A stretch of 64,000 bases of DNA from Sternotherus odoratus (GCA_032164245.1 JAVMKO010000006.1:39458319-39522318); one strand, 5' to 3'; positions 1-13,451 are shown, counted from the first letter of the stretch. The notes: generated by a model not told the origin, from the sequence alone. Program-made: numbers and translations.

Positions 1-349
1 GCTGAGTGCACTTTTAGCTGATAACCTCCAAGTGAGTGAAAGGGCATGCAGAGGGGTTGATCTCCTCTAAAGGGGTTGTCAGTCACTCAGGAAAAATGCA
101 GCTGTGGGAGAAATGGCTTTATCTCCCAGGACACAAGGAAGAGCAGCTATCAAAATAATCTCAAGACTATACTCTCCCCAGTTTATATGTCCATGTCTAT
201 GGAACTGACAGCTGAGTTATATACAAACTGCTGGCTTGCTTGTGTGAATGAACAAATGGACATGACTCTATGCACATTCTTGAAGATTGCATGAAAATGT
301 GTAATTGCCAAGAAATTTACCAAATTATTTATAGCCCTCAACATAGGTT
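1..349. other. Intergenic DNA, nothing recognised
   Basis: AT-rich sequence without a supported gene or repeat. The short open frames have no recognisable protein. Confidence 0.5.
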
Positions 350-477
350 CTGGAACCAGGAGCACTAGGGATGTGGCAGCACCCCCAGCTTGAAGTGGTC
401 TCCATCATATAGAGGGTTTACAGTTTGGTTCAATGGCTCTTAGCATCCCCCACTACATAAATTGTTCCAGCACCCCT
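350..477 (-). repeat. Short interspersed element, 'GGTGCTGGAACA' family
   Basis: Read on the - strand it begins GGGGTGCTGGAACAATTTAT and ends near GGGGTGCTGCCACATCC. It shares its order of motifs with a copy at 43.89 kb. The class is not certain; it looks like a non-autonomous DNA transposon. Confidence 0.5.
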
Positions 478-3400
478 GACTCTCACTATCTGGGGCGCAA
501 TCCTGAGCCCATTGAACTTAATGACAAAACTCCTATTGACTTAAATGTAACCAGGGTTCATCCTAGGATTTTATTAGAGCAGTACTGAGTGGTTTCCCAA
601 AGTTTTAAACTTGCTTAACATGCATATAGGAAGCTCACATAGACTTATCTCCTTATTTGGCCCACGTAGAGTCATGTCAGACTTGCCCTGCAATATTGCA
701 CTGGATTTATGGTAGCTCGGAAAAGAGAGGACTAATAGTTTTAAGATTAAATATTTCAATAAACTGGGACTGATGAGAATAGAGGTTTGTAGGGGCATCT
801 TCAACAAATAGAGATGGGACAAAAGGGAATTGTGTTGTGTATTTCAGATGTCTGAACATAGGTCACTTCAGTCACAATGTACTAGAGCTGGTGTGCTTTA
901 AAAGGGAAACTGCTAACACTAGGAATATGAGTTTTCCCTTTTCTCTCTGCTATAGCGAACCATAGCAAGATCTTGGGAGAACCTGAATAATGATGGCAAA
1001 TGCTGGGGTAACTTGAGCTGCAGCTCTCCATCACCAAGGAGAGAGAGGAGATAGGATCAGTCTTCCCTCCCCACTCACACTGCAAGTCTGCTGTCCTTAC
1101 TCACAGTGAGTACTGGTTCTGCAAGTATTGCCACTGAAATATACATAAAAAATGGTGTATGTGTGTGTATAAAATGTACGTTTGCTCTAGTTCTAGAGAA
1201 AGCATGAAAAATAAAAGCCTAGATAGTTTACTTTAAAATGCCCTAATATAAACCAACCTCTTTTTTTTCCAAAAGCTTCCAAGCACAAAGAAAGTTCTGT
1301 AATGTTACCATCAACAATACAACTTGAACAAAACAACCAAAATGCTTATTGACTTGGTAGCAGGGAAAGCCAGTTTGAAATATTTCATTCTTAACACCAG
1401 TTAAGCAAGTATGTGTAAAGTGTAAAGCCTGCACTTGTTGATTTCTGAGGTAAAAATCAATAAAACTGTCCATAACATATAACTCTTTGGTTTACCTCTC
1501 CATAGAAATCAAAAGAGAGTAATTAGATTTCTGCCTGACTAGCAGGGGTAGAAAACTGTTTCATTTTGGATCAAAACCTTCCCAGTAGATTACACCTTCT
1601 ACCCACTGCCTATCAACACTTAACAATTGCTTTTGTATTTGACTTTGACAGAACTACCAGAATGTTACTGTCTAATTTTCAGTGTAGCTGATGCAAGGTT
1701 TTATACTTTTACCTTAGTACCAGATTTTAAAATTAATTCTCCCCACTCCATATTTTTAAAATTTTTTACTATATACAGTGTTTTGTACATTCAGTCTTGC
1801 TAACTGTATAAATAATTTAAAAAAACAAAACAACAACAAAACACAAGACCGACCTCTAATTTACAACAAGCAAAACCTTAATCTATTATTGATGAGCCAG
1901 CTTTTGGATTCAGATTTAATACTAGACAAGCAATTGTCTGATCCTGAATTGTTGCTGTGTTTCATATTCAAATGAGACTGACACTGTTGCATATATTCTC
2001 ATCTGATGACATTTTAATATCACCAGCTGCTATTGCGTGCACAGGAGATAGGCTGCATTTGAAGCAGTTATCTCTCTCTAAACTGGGTGATTTTAAGAGG
2101 GCAGGCATAAAGCAGGTCATGTTTTTAAATAACATTTTCTAACACTTTCTAGTATTACTATATTCTCACATTGCAACAGTCATGGAGTCTTTCTACAATA
2201 ATAGTTCCTTTATGGCAAAATGTCACTCCAAGTTTTGATCTTCCTTAACTCGGCAGCTTTTGAACATTACGAGAGCATGAAATATCAAATAACAGATAGT
2301 GCTGGCAACAACTTCACATGCTAGATAGAGAGTAATCAATTGGAAAATACGTGACAACTTAAATTCAAGTTCCATATAGCGAGTGGCTTTGATGGATGGC
2401 TGCAATGTATTCATGCTCTGAGACGAAGAGAACTTCCTCGCTGAACTCCAGACCACAGGAAAGCTTCTGAGCTAAATGCCCCTCTTGGATGCCCAGTGAC
2501 TCCCATTACAGTCAGTGTGAGTTTTATGTGTGCACTTGAGAGCAGTTTGTACATTTGAGAGCTTAACACTCCTTTACATTTTCACCATTCTGAATATTTT
2601 AAAAATAAAATTCTGACCTGTTAAAAACAATCTGTGTAATTTGGAACTAGTCAAAGTACATATGTTTGCAAATCCTTAGTCTACAAGTCTTAGACTTCAG
2701 TATTTCTATAAATTAGCATGTATTTAGACTGTAAACACCTAGGGGCTGGGATTCTGTCTTCCTCTGTGTCTCAGACAGATTACATTTGCACTTAACAAAT
2801 AGTATGTATTAATATTTGGGGGGGGGGCATTTAAGGGTGGCATTACCTCTTTGGCAGTGTCTCTAGCCTCCATAAAGAACTCCCTGTGGGGCCAGGAAGG
2901 ATGTGGGTTAGTGATGAATGTTCTCTTTTCTCCCCACAGTCGACCTTATGGACAATCTGTAAAAATAAATACAAACTGAGGCTGTATTTTTAATCAGAGC
3001 CCATCCATGCAGGGAGCTGGAGGTGGTCTGCTAGTCCATGGCTGCTGTAGAGATGGCTCTAGCCTCCAATGGATCCTCCAATATCTGTGTTTTCTAGAAG
3101 GACTAACTCCTTCCCGCCTCCCTGATCACTGGAGGCAGGGCATACAGAACAATCTGGTGAGTACCCCACAAGGTCAGTGTGGTGCTTTTTTCCTTCTGCA
3201 GTCTTTCTGTAGGAACAAGGGAAAGGTGCTCTCACCTGAGACACAAATAAATAACTTCATACCCAATCAGTCAAACCACTCAGTTCGCTGACATCTTAAT
3301 AGTCAGTGTCAGGGAAGGTGTAGTTTCCCCACCCACATCTCCATTTTTATATATTTAACACTAAATATAGAAATACCTAAAATCTCTGAATACTCCTATA

Positions 3401-3720
3401 TGCTCTTCATAACTGGTCCAAACCACATAGCTATCCATATCAGGGTGTTCCCAGATTGCTTTGGCAGCCTTTTGGTTCCCACCCACACTGCTCACACAGT
3501 GTCACCTTATCTCATGTGATATCTCAGGAAGCAATTATTCATATGTAATACAGTCATCAATTCAATTTCATTGCTGGCATAAGCAGTCACAACTTAATTG
3601 ACATCAATAGAATGGCCACTGCTTATTCCAAAGGCAAATTGCTGTCTACTTATATGGCCCCCATCACCATAGAGATCTATGGCCCCATCTGAGAACAGCA
3701 CAATCGTTAATGGATTTTAT
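478..3720. other. Intergenic, mostly unannotated
   Basis: AT-rich non-coding sequence. A weak match to the tail 'ACTGTAAACNCCTAGGGGCTGG' of an old amniote repeat lies near 2728-2800. A G run lies at about 2819-2828. Short open frames carry no recognisable domain. Confidence 0.5.
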
Positions 3721-3724
3721 GCTC

Positions 3725-3885
3725 AGTAGGAGGGGAAGCCTTATCACTACTTCACAGGTGGGAATCTGAGGCAGAGGGTAGATGAAGTGATTTGCTTAAT
3801 CGTATACAAGAAATCTGTGCCCAAGCCATGAACTAAACCCAGCTTTCCTGAGTTCCAGGCCAGTGCACTCTCCTCTAAACCTCCC
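3725..3885 (+). repeat. MIR/CORE-SINE-like repeat
   Basis: ACTTCACAGGTGGGAATCTGAGGCAG followed by a gapped match to the SINE core and AACCCAGCTTTCCTGAGTTCCAGGCCAGTGCACTC is the typical MIR-type text. It is strongly diverged. Confidence 0.55.
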
Positions 3886-3889
3886 TTCT

Positions 3890-6800
3890 TACCCTTGACC
3901 TAGCACGTATCGTGGACTAAACTAAATAGATGTCACAACTCCTTAAAAGGTTATTCATTCTTTTGTATACCAGCACTCAACAGACAATGATTGTGGATGC
4001 ACGTGTGTGCCATCTTAGAGCAGCACGAGTTAGGATGACCTGGTGTAATACAACACTGTCATGCCAGATGATCAGAGTTTGGAGATACCAGGGCTAGCAG
4101 GAGCTGAAAACACAGTGTAAGCACCTCTCTTGGGCCCCACAGACAGGAAGTGTTTGTTTCCTTTGACTGACCGCCTGTGGTTGGCACTGATAGGCTTTGG
4201 TTAGAGGAAGATTGATCATAATAGCTGGCTTTTTAATTTGGTGTAGCAAAATAGGAAGATAAATGTGGTGTTTTTACATGACATTGTAGCCCCAAAAAGA
4301 AAAATGCCATGTTCCCTGGGTGCTGTAAGTTGGTGTGGCATGCACATCCAGAATAAAGGTCATTGAGCAGTACTGAAATGTTTCCTTTTGTATATACATT
4401 TAGGTTTAAAATTATATGGGAGCCATTGGTTACATGTGGAAGGAGGCAGTCTGGCTCAGATATAAATATGAATACTTTTTTTTTTAGCTTTAGCCATCTC
4501 TGGGGAGAGTAATTTCTCTTCTCACAGCAGGTGCCCATCACTAGTGGGGTTTTACATGTAGCAGTTAGATACAGGTGTTCATTTATTTTATACCATGTGT
4601 TTACAATATGATTAAACTCTCACACAAGGAAATACCAGAGACTAAAGGAGACAAAGCAAGCATTTAACCTGGGAGTGTCCTACATTGCAAGCAAATGTGA
4701 TGTCCAATCATGTATGTAGAGCACAGGGGCAGGTGGATAACATATAGTTATGACGATAGAAAAGCATTATGGAGTCCATAATTCATTCAAGCCGAGGTAT
4801 GCTTCTACTTCTGTTAGATATTCAGGTACTTGTTGCCTAGACACTATAGTGATTGGGGCATGAGGAAAAGATCCTAACGTGGGCTTGATATTTTTATTAT
4901 GAGTGGAAATAAAGTCATTCTAGAGCTCCTCTGTACCCAGAAGGGAGGCCTTAGTGCGATGTGCTGGCTTCCATTCTGAGGCTAATGTTCTGCTCTCTGG
5001 AAGTGGTACTGTGGTAGCAGTGCTTTCATCACTTGTAGGCAGAAGAGAACCTTGCATCACTTGATACCAGCTCCTCCAGCCAATTAAGAAGCAATGCTTC
5101 TTGGCTACAAAGTAAGTCTGAGCCACGCTGCTTCTGCTGGAGTGACGGTGATGGCCATGGTCCAGGGTGGGGAAAATGGGATCTTCAGGGTGTTTGATGG
5201 GAACAATCATTGAGGGGGGAAATCAGTGAATGTTAAAAGACATCTGAGGCACTGGGCTATTATACCAGAGAGGAGCGGTGTTCAGCTTAAATGTAAGAAT
5301 AAATACAAATGTAATGGAACCTTTTGACTTCTTCAGTCCCCGGCTCTCCCATTACTGATTAATATAGCTCTGGGTTTGATCCAAAGCCCTTTGAAGTCAA
5401 TGGCAGTCTTTCTTTTGGTGTCCATGAGCTGTAGATGAGGCTCTCGGTTGGCCAGCCATCCTGGCTGTAAACAGATCTGCATGCTGCTGAGCCAGGCTTC
5501 ATACTTCTTGCTGGCTTCCTGCTGTTACTCATAAATGGAGCCAGTTCTTATTACTATCTTCAGTAACCACACCTTTGTCTTTTGGCCCCCTCATGTTGTA
5601 CACGGAGGTGTAGCTTTATGTCTGGAGTGTGCTTTACACAATTACTTGATGACAGAAAGTCACCAGGAGAAACTATTTTACAATTCAGTATATGCAGTTG
5701 GTTGAGTTCTGTTTGAACTTGGAGCTGAGAATACCACCACCGCACCCCCAAGAGTGAAGCCTATTGAATGTCAAAACTTATTGCACAAGAGATGTGCAGG
5801 TCATTCTCTGTCACTGTTATTAGGAAAAATTCCAAATGCAGATCTACTCACAGAATCAGAAACTAGAGATGTAAAAGAGCTAATGGACCAGACTTTCCAA
5901 ATGGGCCAACACAACCTCAGTTTGTGTGCCCACAACACCATCTGTGCACTCTTTGAGTTCTGACAGCATTTTTGCAATGAAACCTATTTGTCATAATGGA
6001 TTTTCCACATACAGAGTTTGTAACAGATACTCAAATAGTGGGTTCTAGTAGCTTTATGCATGGGTATTACTGCTTAAGAAGTGCATTTGTAGGCATTTTG
6101 CATATAAAGTTACATATACACAAATGGAGGCCACTTTTTGAGCATTTGGCCCATTAAGTCATTCCCCCATTTCTTTACCATCAATCATCATGGCAAATCC
6201 CAAAGTGATGTAGCCTCCTTGCTGATCAAGCACCATAGGAATCAATCTCCTTAAGGTGAACTGAGTGGTTGTTAAGGTCTTTAAGGTGGTCTGACTGGAT
6301 ATTCAGTTTATGTCTCCCATTGGTAATCTAACCTAAACTCCATTTTATGTTTCAATTTATTTGTCTATAGCATTGCTGTTCCCACAGCAACCTATTTCCA
6401 CACCCAATCAGTACCACTTACCAGATTCCACTAGATTTAGTCAAAACTTACCTAATTCTAAAACAATGACCATGAAGTTTCTCTATGCACTCTTCATATG
6501 CGAGAAGTATGTGCATAAACAACTGTGTATGGCTCAGGACAGACTAGGAAAAGAGTTAATTCATTGCTTCCACTCCAAAATTAAGTTTGGATTCTAAACA
6601 CTTTGGAGTGTCATATAGAGACCAGTGGAGGACCTTGAGGCAAAATATTATCTAGGTTCTGATTCAGCAAAACACTCAAGCATATTTTTAATTTTAAGAA
6701 CATGCTTAAATTCTTTGCTTAATTTGGACCATAACTACTTTATTGTTTGTATTTTATTGTGGGCAGGGGGCAATCACTTTATTAATAAACTTTCACACCC

Positions 6801-8125
6801 AAATCACAGTTATATAATAAATAGCACTATGTTTTTGTCTGAATCTGGTGTTGCACTTGACTCCGTGGTTAGGCTTTTGAGCACTCTGTACTCTTTCTTC
6901 ACTCGGGTGATTTTTATTTTCGTACCAAAGTGACCGGTCCCCCCACCCTTGTTCTGTTCTCTGCTCTTTACATGAAGAACCTTCCTGTCATTATTAAAAT
7001 CACACCAGTCAAGAAGTGATTTCTTGACATGTAACAGCTGAAACATAACAGACTTTGAAGAGTTATGCAATTGTGCATTGGTCTATAGTGCTTCTTTCTT
7101 TTCATTCTGTTTTTTTATAGGATGTGTTTATGTAAAGGATCCATGCAATTCCCTCTGTCTGTCTGTCTCAGCCTCACAGGCACAGGAATTGCATGCTAGC
7201 TATTTCCAGGCAGGCACTGTTCTTAGACCTTTCTCTATAGTTGCCAATTAGAAGATTAGCGTCTTTTCTCTCTCCCTCTTTGCTATTAAATAGTCACACA
7301 AAAGCTGAGCTGACAAATTGCTCTCTCCATGGTGTTGGACAAAGACAGACAATAGATCATCATCATTTACTATACTCAAATCCTATTAATCACAGATTAA
7401 TGAGAACATGTCTAGTGGGGGAGAAATTACCAGAATGTGGGCATATTGGCTTGTTACTCATGGAACATCTGCTCTAGCTTTACCTTTAGTGTCATGTCAT
7501 CTTTTATCACATTGAAATAATGTTTGCTCCAGAAACATAATTAAGATAATGGGGGCCCTTCCTTTAACAATTACTGAGATACAGTAGGATTAGGTTTCTT
7601 AGCCATTGGTTTTAAAAAATATTCCACCACCCTTTTCTGAATGTTCTATTTTCTCTCGTCATTACTATTTTATTCATTACAACATAGTTGTGGGCCCTGC
7701 TATAATATAATTTACTATTTATTTTATATATTCCTCTCAGGCCTCTGAAAATTATATGATTAAACCTTAATGCCAAATAGTGGGGTTGAAGTTTAGTTTT
7801 CAGTTTTTATAACTTAAAGAAATGTTCCAGTTTCCAGAGTAGCTAGTCTTCTTTACTAATTTACGTTACACTAGCATCCCAAAGTGTGATATGCACTTGT
7901 TTGTTTACTTTGACATATCTATATCTAATCTATATTTATATATGAAATGTATATTCATGTAGTTCCATAAAATCATATTATTGAAGACTGTTGTTAAAGG
8001 AGGCAGCTTTGTATGTGTATGTATTGAATCAGTACATTCGACATTTATCCTGTCTTGAATCTTCTTTTTGCCTTAATTCCCCTGTTTGCCTTTAAGACCT
8101 GAAACTTGAAGTTTTGGGTTTAAGT
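3890..8125. other. Intergenic DNA, nothing firm
   Basis: AT-rich non-coding DNA. I see no exon with a recognisable protein, no RNA gene and no complete repeat. A repeat-poor stretch such as this fits the gene-poor DNA upstream of NFKBIA in other amniotes. Confidence 0.45.
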
Positions 8126-8129
8126 AATT

Positions 8130-8520
8130 AGTATTCTTCTTGAGGCCTGCTAATGCTGTTATCCCCCATTACCGGGGGAAGCTATCGCAAGGATAAATAG
8201 CAAAGCAATTACATCTGTCATCAGCCGATAAATAAGGAGGGATTGCAATCTATACGTGTGATCATGTACTTTAAAAATTAATTGGCCCTGTTCTTAATGT
8301 CCCGAGTACTTACTCGTCTCTGCTGGAGGGCGGCAGTGATTAGACCTCAAGGCTGGTGTGTGGATTAGCCGTGATCTAAGGCTTTGTGATTAAGCCATGA
8401 TTCAGCACCACAGGGACAAGAACAGCTCCTGCAACGCTGAGCTACCAGGCGTGCAGGGAGGGGGGAATTACAAAGAGCTTCTTAATTAAATTTTAATTAT
8501 TGCTAATTAGAACTACTCTG
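8130..8520. promoter_or_regulatory. Candidate conserved non-coding element
   Basis: A repeat-free block that looks unlike its flanks: it holds CpGs (ACCGGGGG, CCCGAGTACTTACTCG), many ATTA/TAAT cores and three TAATTA homeodomain cores at 8483, 8494 and 8504, within 27 bp. No open frame explains it. This is an inference from composition; conservation was not tested. Confidence 0.35.
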
Positions 8521-8739
8521 GATTTTTTAAACATCCCAACAAGGGAGGCAAGGGATGATCCTGCCTTTTTTACTGCTCTGTTAATTAGTTTCCTGGGGAG
8601 ATGTTTGAAAGACCAAGGTCAGGCTTGGGCAGTGCACCCAAGTGTTGGCATTGCTTGGGCCGGATCTGGGACATGTAGAATGTCCAGCTCTGAGGGTAAC
8701 TTTTCCTGGGTTAACATGTCTTTGCTTCTGTGATGCTAT

Positions 8740-8990
8740 GAACTATGGGCCTGATCCAAAGACAACTGAAGTTAATTGGAGTCAGGTTCCTAAGTACTTT
8801 TGCAAATCCCACTAGGTGCCTATCTGCATTTTTGTGGAGCCTAAATCTTTTGGAAAGCTGGCCCTTGGTCTCCCTGTAAAACAGGGATAATAGCATTTCC
8901 CTGCCTCATGGCATGTTGTGGGGATAGATATATTAATGTTTTTGAGGTGTTCAAAAACTATGGCAATGGGGAGCAGAGAAATATCTAAAT
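8740..8990. repeat. Diverged interspersed repeat
   Basis: The text GGGCCTGATCCAAAG .. and ..CCCTGTAAAACAGGGATAATAGC .. is typical of an abundant turtle/amniote repeat. Family not assigned. Confidence 0.45.
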
Positions 8991-9179
8991 ACCACCAACT
9001 GTCATGACAGACTCTAGAAATTGTACAGTCTGAACATACACAGTGGAAACACCTGGGCTACTACTCTTGCCTGTGTCTTCATTTTTTTAAAAAAGAGCCT
9101 GCCTAGGCTTTGACATTGATGGTGGGTCCTATGAAGAGCAGTCTTGGTTAAAAGCACTGTTTTAAACCCTGTGGACCTT

Positions 9180-9280
9180 ATTGTCCTCTCATTTGCACTG
9201 GTGTAAACCATGGGAAACTCCACTGAAGTAATTGCACTGATGCTGGTGTAAAACAGGTGTAAGTGAGAAGAGAATAAGGC
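9180..9280. repeat. Palindromic 'TGGTGTAAA' MITE-like repeat
   Basis: CACTGGTGTAAACCATGGGA .. CTCCACTGAAGTAATTGCA .. GGTGTAAGTGAGAAG. Related copies occur at 10.32 and 32.64 kb. Confidence 0.5.
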
Positions 9281-9293
9281 TCTGGGTCTAGCA

Positions 9294-10117
9294 CAGGGGT
9301 GCACAAACTACAGCCTGCAGGCCATATCCAGCCCATGGGCCTATCGTGCCCAGCCCCTAAGCTCCTAGATGGGGAGGCTCCCCCCAACCCCTTCCCCGCT
9401 GTCCCCCCTCCCCCACAGCCTCAGCACGCCACGTGGGCAGCACTCTGGCCCATTGCTCCTGGGCAGCGCTGCGGCACCATGGCTGGCTCCTGAGGGGCAG
9501 CATGGGTGGCTCCGGTGTGCCGCGTGGTTGCCAGACACGCTGCTTTGAGCAGCATGGGGTAAGGAGGCCGGGCCGGGGGCATTGGATAAGGGACAGGAGG
9601 TCCCAGGGGGCAGTGATCAGGGAGCAGGTGGTGGTTGGATGGGGTGGAGGTTCTGGGGGGGGGCAGTCAGGGAATGAAGTAGAGGGGGGGGTTGGATTGG
9701 GCATGGGAGTCCCAGGAGGCCTGTGATGGGGTGAGGGTGTGGATAGGGGTTGGGGCAGTCAGGGGATAGGGGGCGGGGGTTGGGTGGGATCTGGGGGAGG
9801 CAGTTAGGGTGGGGGGGTCTCGGGAGGGGGCAGTCAGGGGGACAAGGAGCAGAGGGTTTAGATAGGGGGTGAAGTCCAGGGGGAGGTGTGGTTAGGGGCA
9901 GAGAGGTCTTTGGAGGGAGCAGTCAGAGGATAAGGAGCAGGGGTGGTTGGATAGGTTGAAGGTTCTGAGGGGGGCAGTCAGGGGGCAGGAAGTGGATGGG
10001 GGTTGGATGAGGGTGGGGGCATGCTGTTTGGGGAGGCACAGCCTTCCCTACCTGGCTCTCCGTACAATTTCGCAACCCTGATGTGGCCCTTGGGCCAAAA
10101 AAGTTTGCTCACAGCTG
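9294..10117. mobile_element. Non-autonomous hAT element with G-rich interior
   Basis: The 824-bp element starts CAGGGGTGCACAAACTACAG and ends AAAAAAGTTTGCTCACAGCTG, forming imperfect inverted termini. It is flanked by the exact 8-bp duplication GTCTAGCA (9286-9293 and 10118-10125), the hAT signature. The interior is a degenerate G-rich tandem array with units like GGGGGCAGTCAGGGG. No transposase frame is present; the open frames inside are array artefacts. Confidence 0.85.
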
Positions 10118-10320
10118 GTCTAGCAGATATTTGACAGGCTAAAATGTGTGAACATGTGAAAAGCACTCTATAATTGACCATTATTATTATATTTGCCGGT
10201 TATATTCAACACCTTTAAAATGTAATTCTACAAAGAAAATATATTTCAAGCTTGCAGAGTATACATGCTAGCAGTCTATCAAGTGTTTCTCAAAATCTGT
10301 TTTTGCTTCATTGCATATAT

Positions 10321-10412
10321 TACCCTGATTCTTGCACTGGTGTAAATCAGGAATCGCTCCACTGAAGTCAATGGTATAAAACCACTATGAGAGGAAATTC
10401 AGGTCTCTTAGC
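10321..10412. repeat. Palindromic 'TGGTGTAAA' MITE-like repeat
   Basis: TACCCTGATTCTTGCACTGG..GTAAATCAGGAATCGCTCCACTGAAGTCAATGG, a short copy of the same family as at 32.64 kb. Confidence 0.5.
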
Positions 10413-12530
10413 TTTAAGGAAATTAACTAAAACCCATTTACTCTAGAAACTCTTTATAAAATTTGAATCACATTTTAAATCCACAGTTAATTTCATAATT
10501 TATCTCCTTAGATAATAATGTTAAGAGTTCTGTGTGAGTACAAATCTTTATACTAATTACAGTAAAAATACATCAAATCAAATTAAATTTCTGGAATCAA
10601 TATTAGTTGTCCCACTACCATCCCTAATGACAGCCCTACCTTTCATTTGGAGTTTTATTAATGCATGTGTTATTTTGTCACCTTCCTCAGCTACAAGCAA
10701 ACCCACTATATGTTAATTCACACCTGATAACAATCGTTTTTCTTGAATTTATCTTCTACACCTGATGATAAGATGTCTCAACACCTATGTAGGGTTGTTT
10801 TGTTTTGTTTTTAATGGTGCTAAAAGACTTAGCTTCCAGTCATTTTAATTACAATAACTGAGACTGGAAACAAAGAGTAAATAAATACAGCTATCTTTCT
10901 TGCTCCCTGCTTTACATCTATAGAACATCTTATCATGCACTAACTGCCTACCTACCCCTAAAAAAAATCTGCTTAGATTTAATGACTTCCTAACTTGTAA
11001 ATCAGTCAGATCACGAGTACTATTTTAGTTAACTATCTCTCCAGTCTGCTTGTTTGTCATCTATTTTAAGGTCAGTTGATTATGATCCTGCAAATACCAA
11101 TCCCTCCGCAGACACTGTCATAATAACAATCAAGACTTTACAATAAATGCCTCACAAATGTTACATTTTGTGCATCTCACTTAACACATTTGATCTATGG
11201 ATGGCTCCCTATAGCAGCCTGCGGGACTACTTTCTGTCAGCCATAGTGTAGATGAACTATGTAGTCATATTAGAACAGGTGCACTGTAGATGGACTTTGT
11301 TTTCCAAAGCTTTCTAACCAAATTTCCATTTTAGCTGCTTGTATATCTATATTTTAACTTAATTGCAACAAGATGGTGGCTACTTCATGTGCCAACAATT
11401 CCTTTAGGTCAGACCATTTTCAAGTTTCAAGTTTCTTCTTCTTTTTTCATACAATGCTGCCTTAAAGTAGAGCACTACAAAAGCAGGTGTTTTTTCTTGG
11501 TCCTGAAGCATACTTTAATAGGTTACAATACTGGCATTTTATTTTTACCTTTGTGGTCACAGTAACTGAATGCCAGTGCAAGATTCAGGGGACACAGATT
11601 ATATATCAGAGAGTTAATGCATACCGTATGTCCTACGTCACGGCATAGGATTTGCACAGGCAATTCCAGTTAGATTAGCAAAAGTTACCTGCATAAACAT
11701 GTATGCACACAGCAATAGGGTACACAGGAATGTACCATTTTGTAAGGAAACTCTTCACCATTAGGTGTGTAAAGCTCTTCCAAGATTAGTTCATATTGTG
11801 GTTACAGCCATTGTCTACATTTTAGAGTTGTTCACGTCACTTTTGTATTACTCAAATACTGATAAAAAGTCCAGTACTAATAGATATTATACTGTTACTA
11901 TGATATAAAAGACATCACCTTGAAAATATTTATTAGCTTATATTCAGAATTATCCCCCCTCTGTACAAGTCAGCACCCAGAAAGTCCCTATGGCTCCTAA
12001 ATTAATATTAATATTTATTATTTTACAGTACTAATACTTCGTTTATACTATCCATAGGTGTGCGAGGCACTTCGCAAGAAAGGCGGAACATGAAGGTAAA
12101 TCAGTAACAGGGTTTTTCAAATTAAAGTTACCATAAGAACGTTTTCCCTCTGGTCTAGGTCTATTGTGGATGTCTGTATTTTGCGTGTCAGTGAAATACA
12201 AGGAAAGAGAATTCCTTTCTTGCTTTAGGCTCTGATTCTGCTATGCATTGGTACAGGCTTCTGCCTACATGGGATAACTTGCTGTTTGGAGCTGAAGGAC
12301 CCAGTTCTTCAATTCTTCACTCATTCTGATAGCACTTACCTGAGCCAGTAAGGGTTGTGGAATTGGGCCCTTAGGATATAAATTTTTATTAAAGCTAATG
12401 TTAAACATGAAAACATACACAGATTGATAGGTAAGGTACTGGACATCTGGAGTCAGGCTGGGGTATGGGTGATTGTAGGTAATAGGTACAGGGCTTACAA
12501 GGCACATGCATATCACATATCCAGCATAGA
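10413..12530. other. Intergenic DNA, nothing recognised
   Basis: AT-rich non-coding DNA with no supported gene, RNA or complete repeat. Confidence 0.45.
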
Positions 12531-12654
12531 TCCAGATTGGGGTGTGGGAGTTTTTTAAAGTGTCAGTGTACAAGTGTGTTCGGGTACTCCACCCATGGGG
12601 TGTAGTGAAAGTCCAAGTCAGTGGTGGTGCAGGCAATAAGTACATGGGTGGGGT

Positions 12655-12838
12655 GTGTCCCTCTGTTTGTCGGGGGGGGGGGGGTTGTTTCCCTGGTCGG
12701 CGGTCTCGGCTACTCGACCTGGTACTGGCGGTGTCCCGTGACGTGTTCCGTGTATATGTCTCTGGACCACCTGATGGTATCGGACACCATGAGCTGTCTC
12801 ATGAGCCGGGCGTAGCGCCGACTGACGCCGCACACTCT
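12655..12838 (-). other. CpG-rich patch of unknown nature
   Basis: About 16 CpGs occur in roughly 180 bp, in an otherwise CpG-poor region. On the - strand one frame is open for about 42 codons, ending in a stop at about 12717-12719, and has a plausible-looking protein composition (for example RRYARLMRQL). I do not recognise it. It abuts a 13-base G run and a Harbinger-like MITE. It could be recently inserted DNA, an exon fragment or part of a transposon. Confidence 0.3.
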
Positions 12839-13125
12839 ATCTACACAGCAAAGAAAAACCCAGGGTGTCCTCTGCCAGCCAACTCAGGCTTGTGGGGCTT
12901 GTGCTGCTTGTGATATGGGGCTGTTTCACTGCTGTGTAGACTTCCGGGCTCAGGTTGGAGCCCAAATTCTGGGACCCTCCCATCCCAAAGGGTCTGAGAG
13001 CCTGGACTCCAGCCTGAGCCCGGACGTCTACACAACAGTGAGGCAGCCCTGCAGCCCAAGCCCCCATGTCCAAGCCAGCTAGCACAGTCCAGACACGGGT
13101 GTCTAAGTACTGTGTAGAGATACCC
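12836..13125. mobile_element. Harbinger-type MITE, degraded
   Basis: Starts with TCTATCTACACAGCAAAG and ends with ACTGTGTAGAGATACCC, inverted ends of the 'GGTATGTCTACAC' type. An inner GACGTCTACACAACAGTG is present too. No coding capacity. Confidence 0.5.
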
Positions 13126-13370
13126 TTCAGGAGAAATTCAAGAGAATAATAGATGGAGCTGTTGGCAGTGCACAACTCTCACTTACTTCAGTTGTAGATG
13201 TGAGCCCTCAGCATTTCTGCAAACCAGGACCAAGGTGTCTCAAGCTGAGCATCCAGAAGATGAGACACGGATCCTACCGACAACAGTTTCTTTTACTACA
13301 CAGCTGGGATTCATCCCCAGAGCACATCTGTTCTATGTATGGAGAGAAGCAGGGGTCCTATAGGAAAAAA

Positions 13371-13451
13371 TAGAATCATAGGACTGGAAGGGACCTCGAG
13401 AAGTCATCCAGTCCAGTCCCCTGCACTCATGGCAGGACTAAGTATTATCTA
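13371..13451 (-). mobile_element. CR1 LINE 3' end fragment
   Basis: AGAATCATAGGACTGGAAGG followed by GACCTCGAGAAGTCATCCAG is the antisense of the CR1 3' UTR and its terminal ATTCTATGATTCT motif. Confidence 0.85.
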
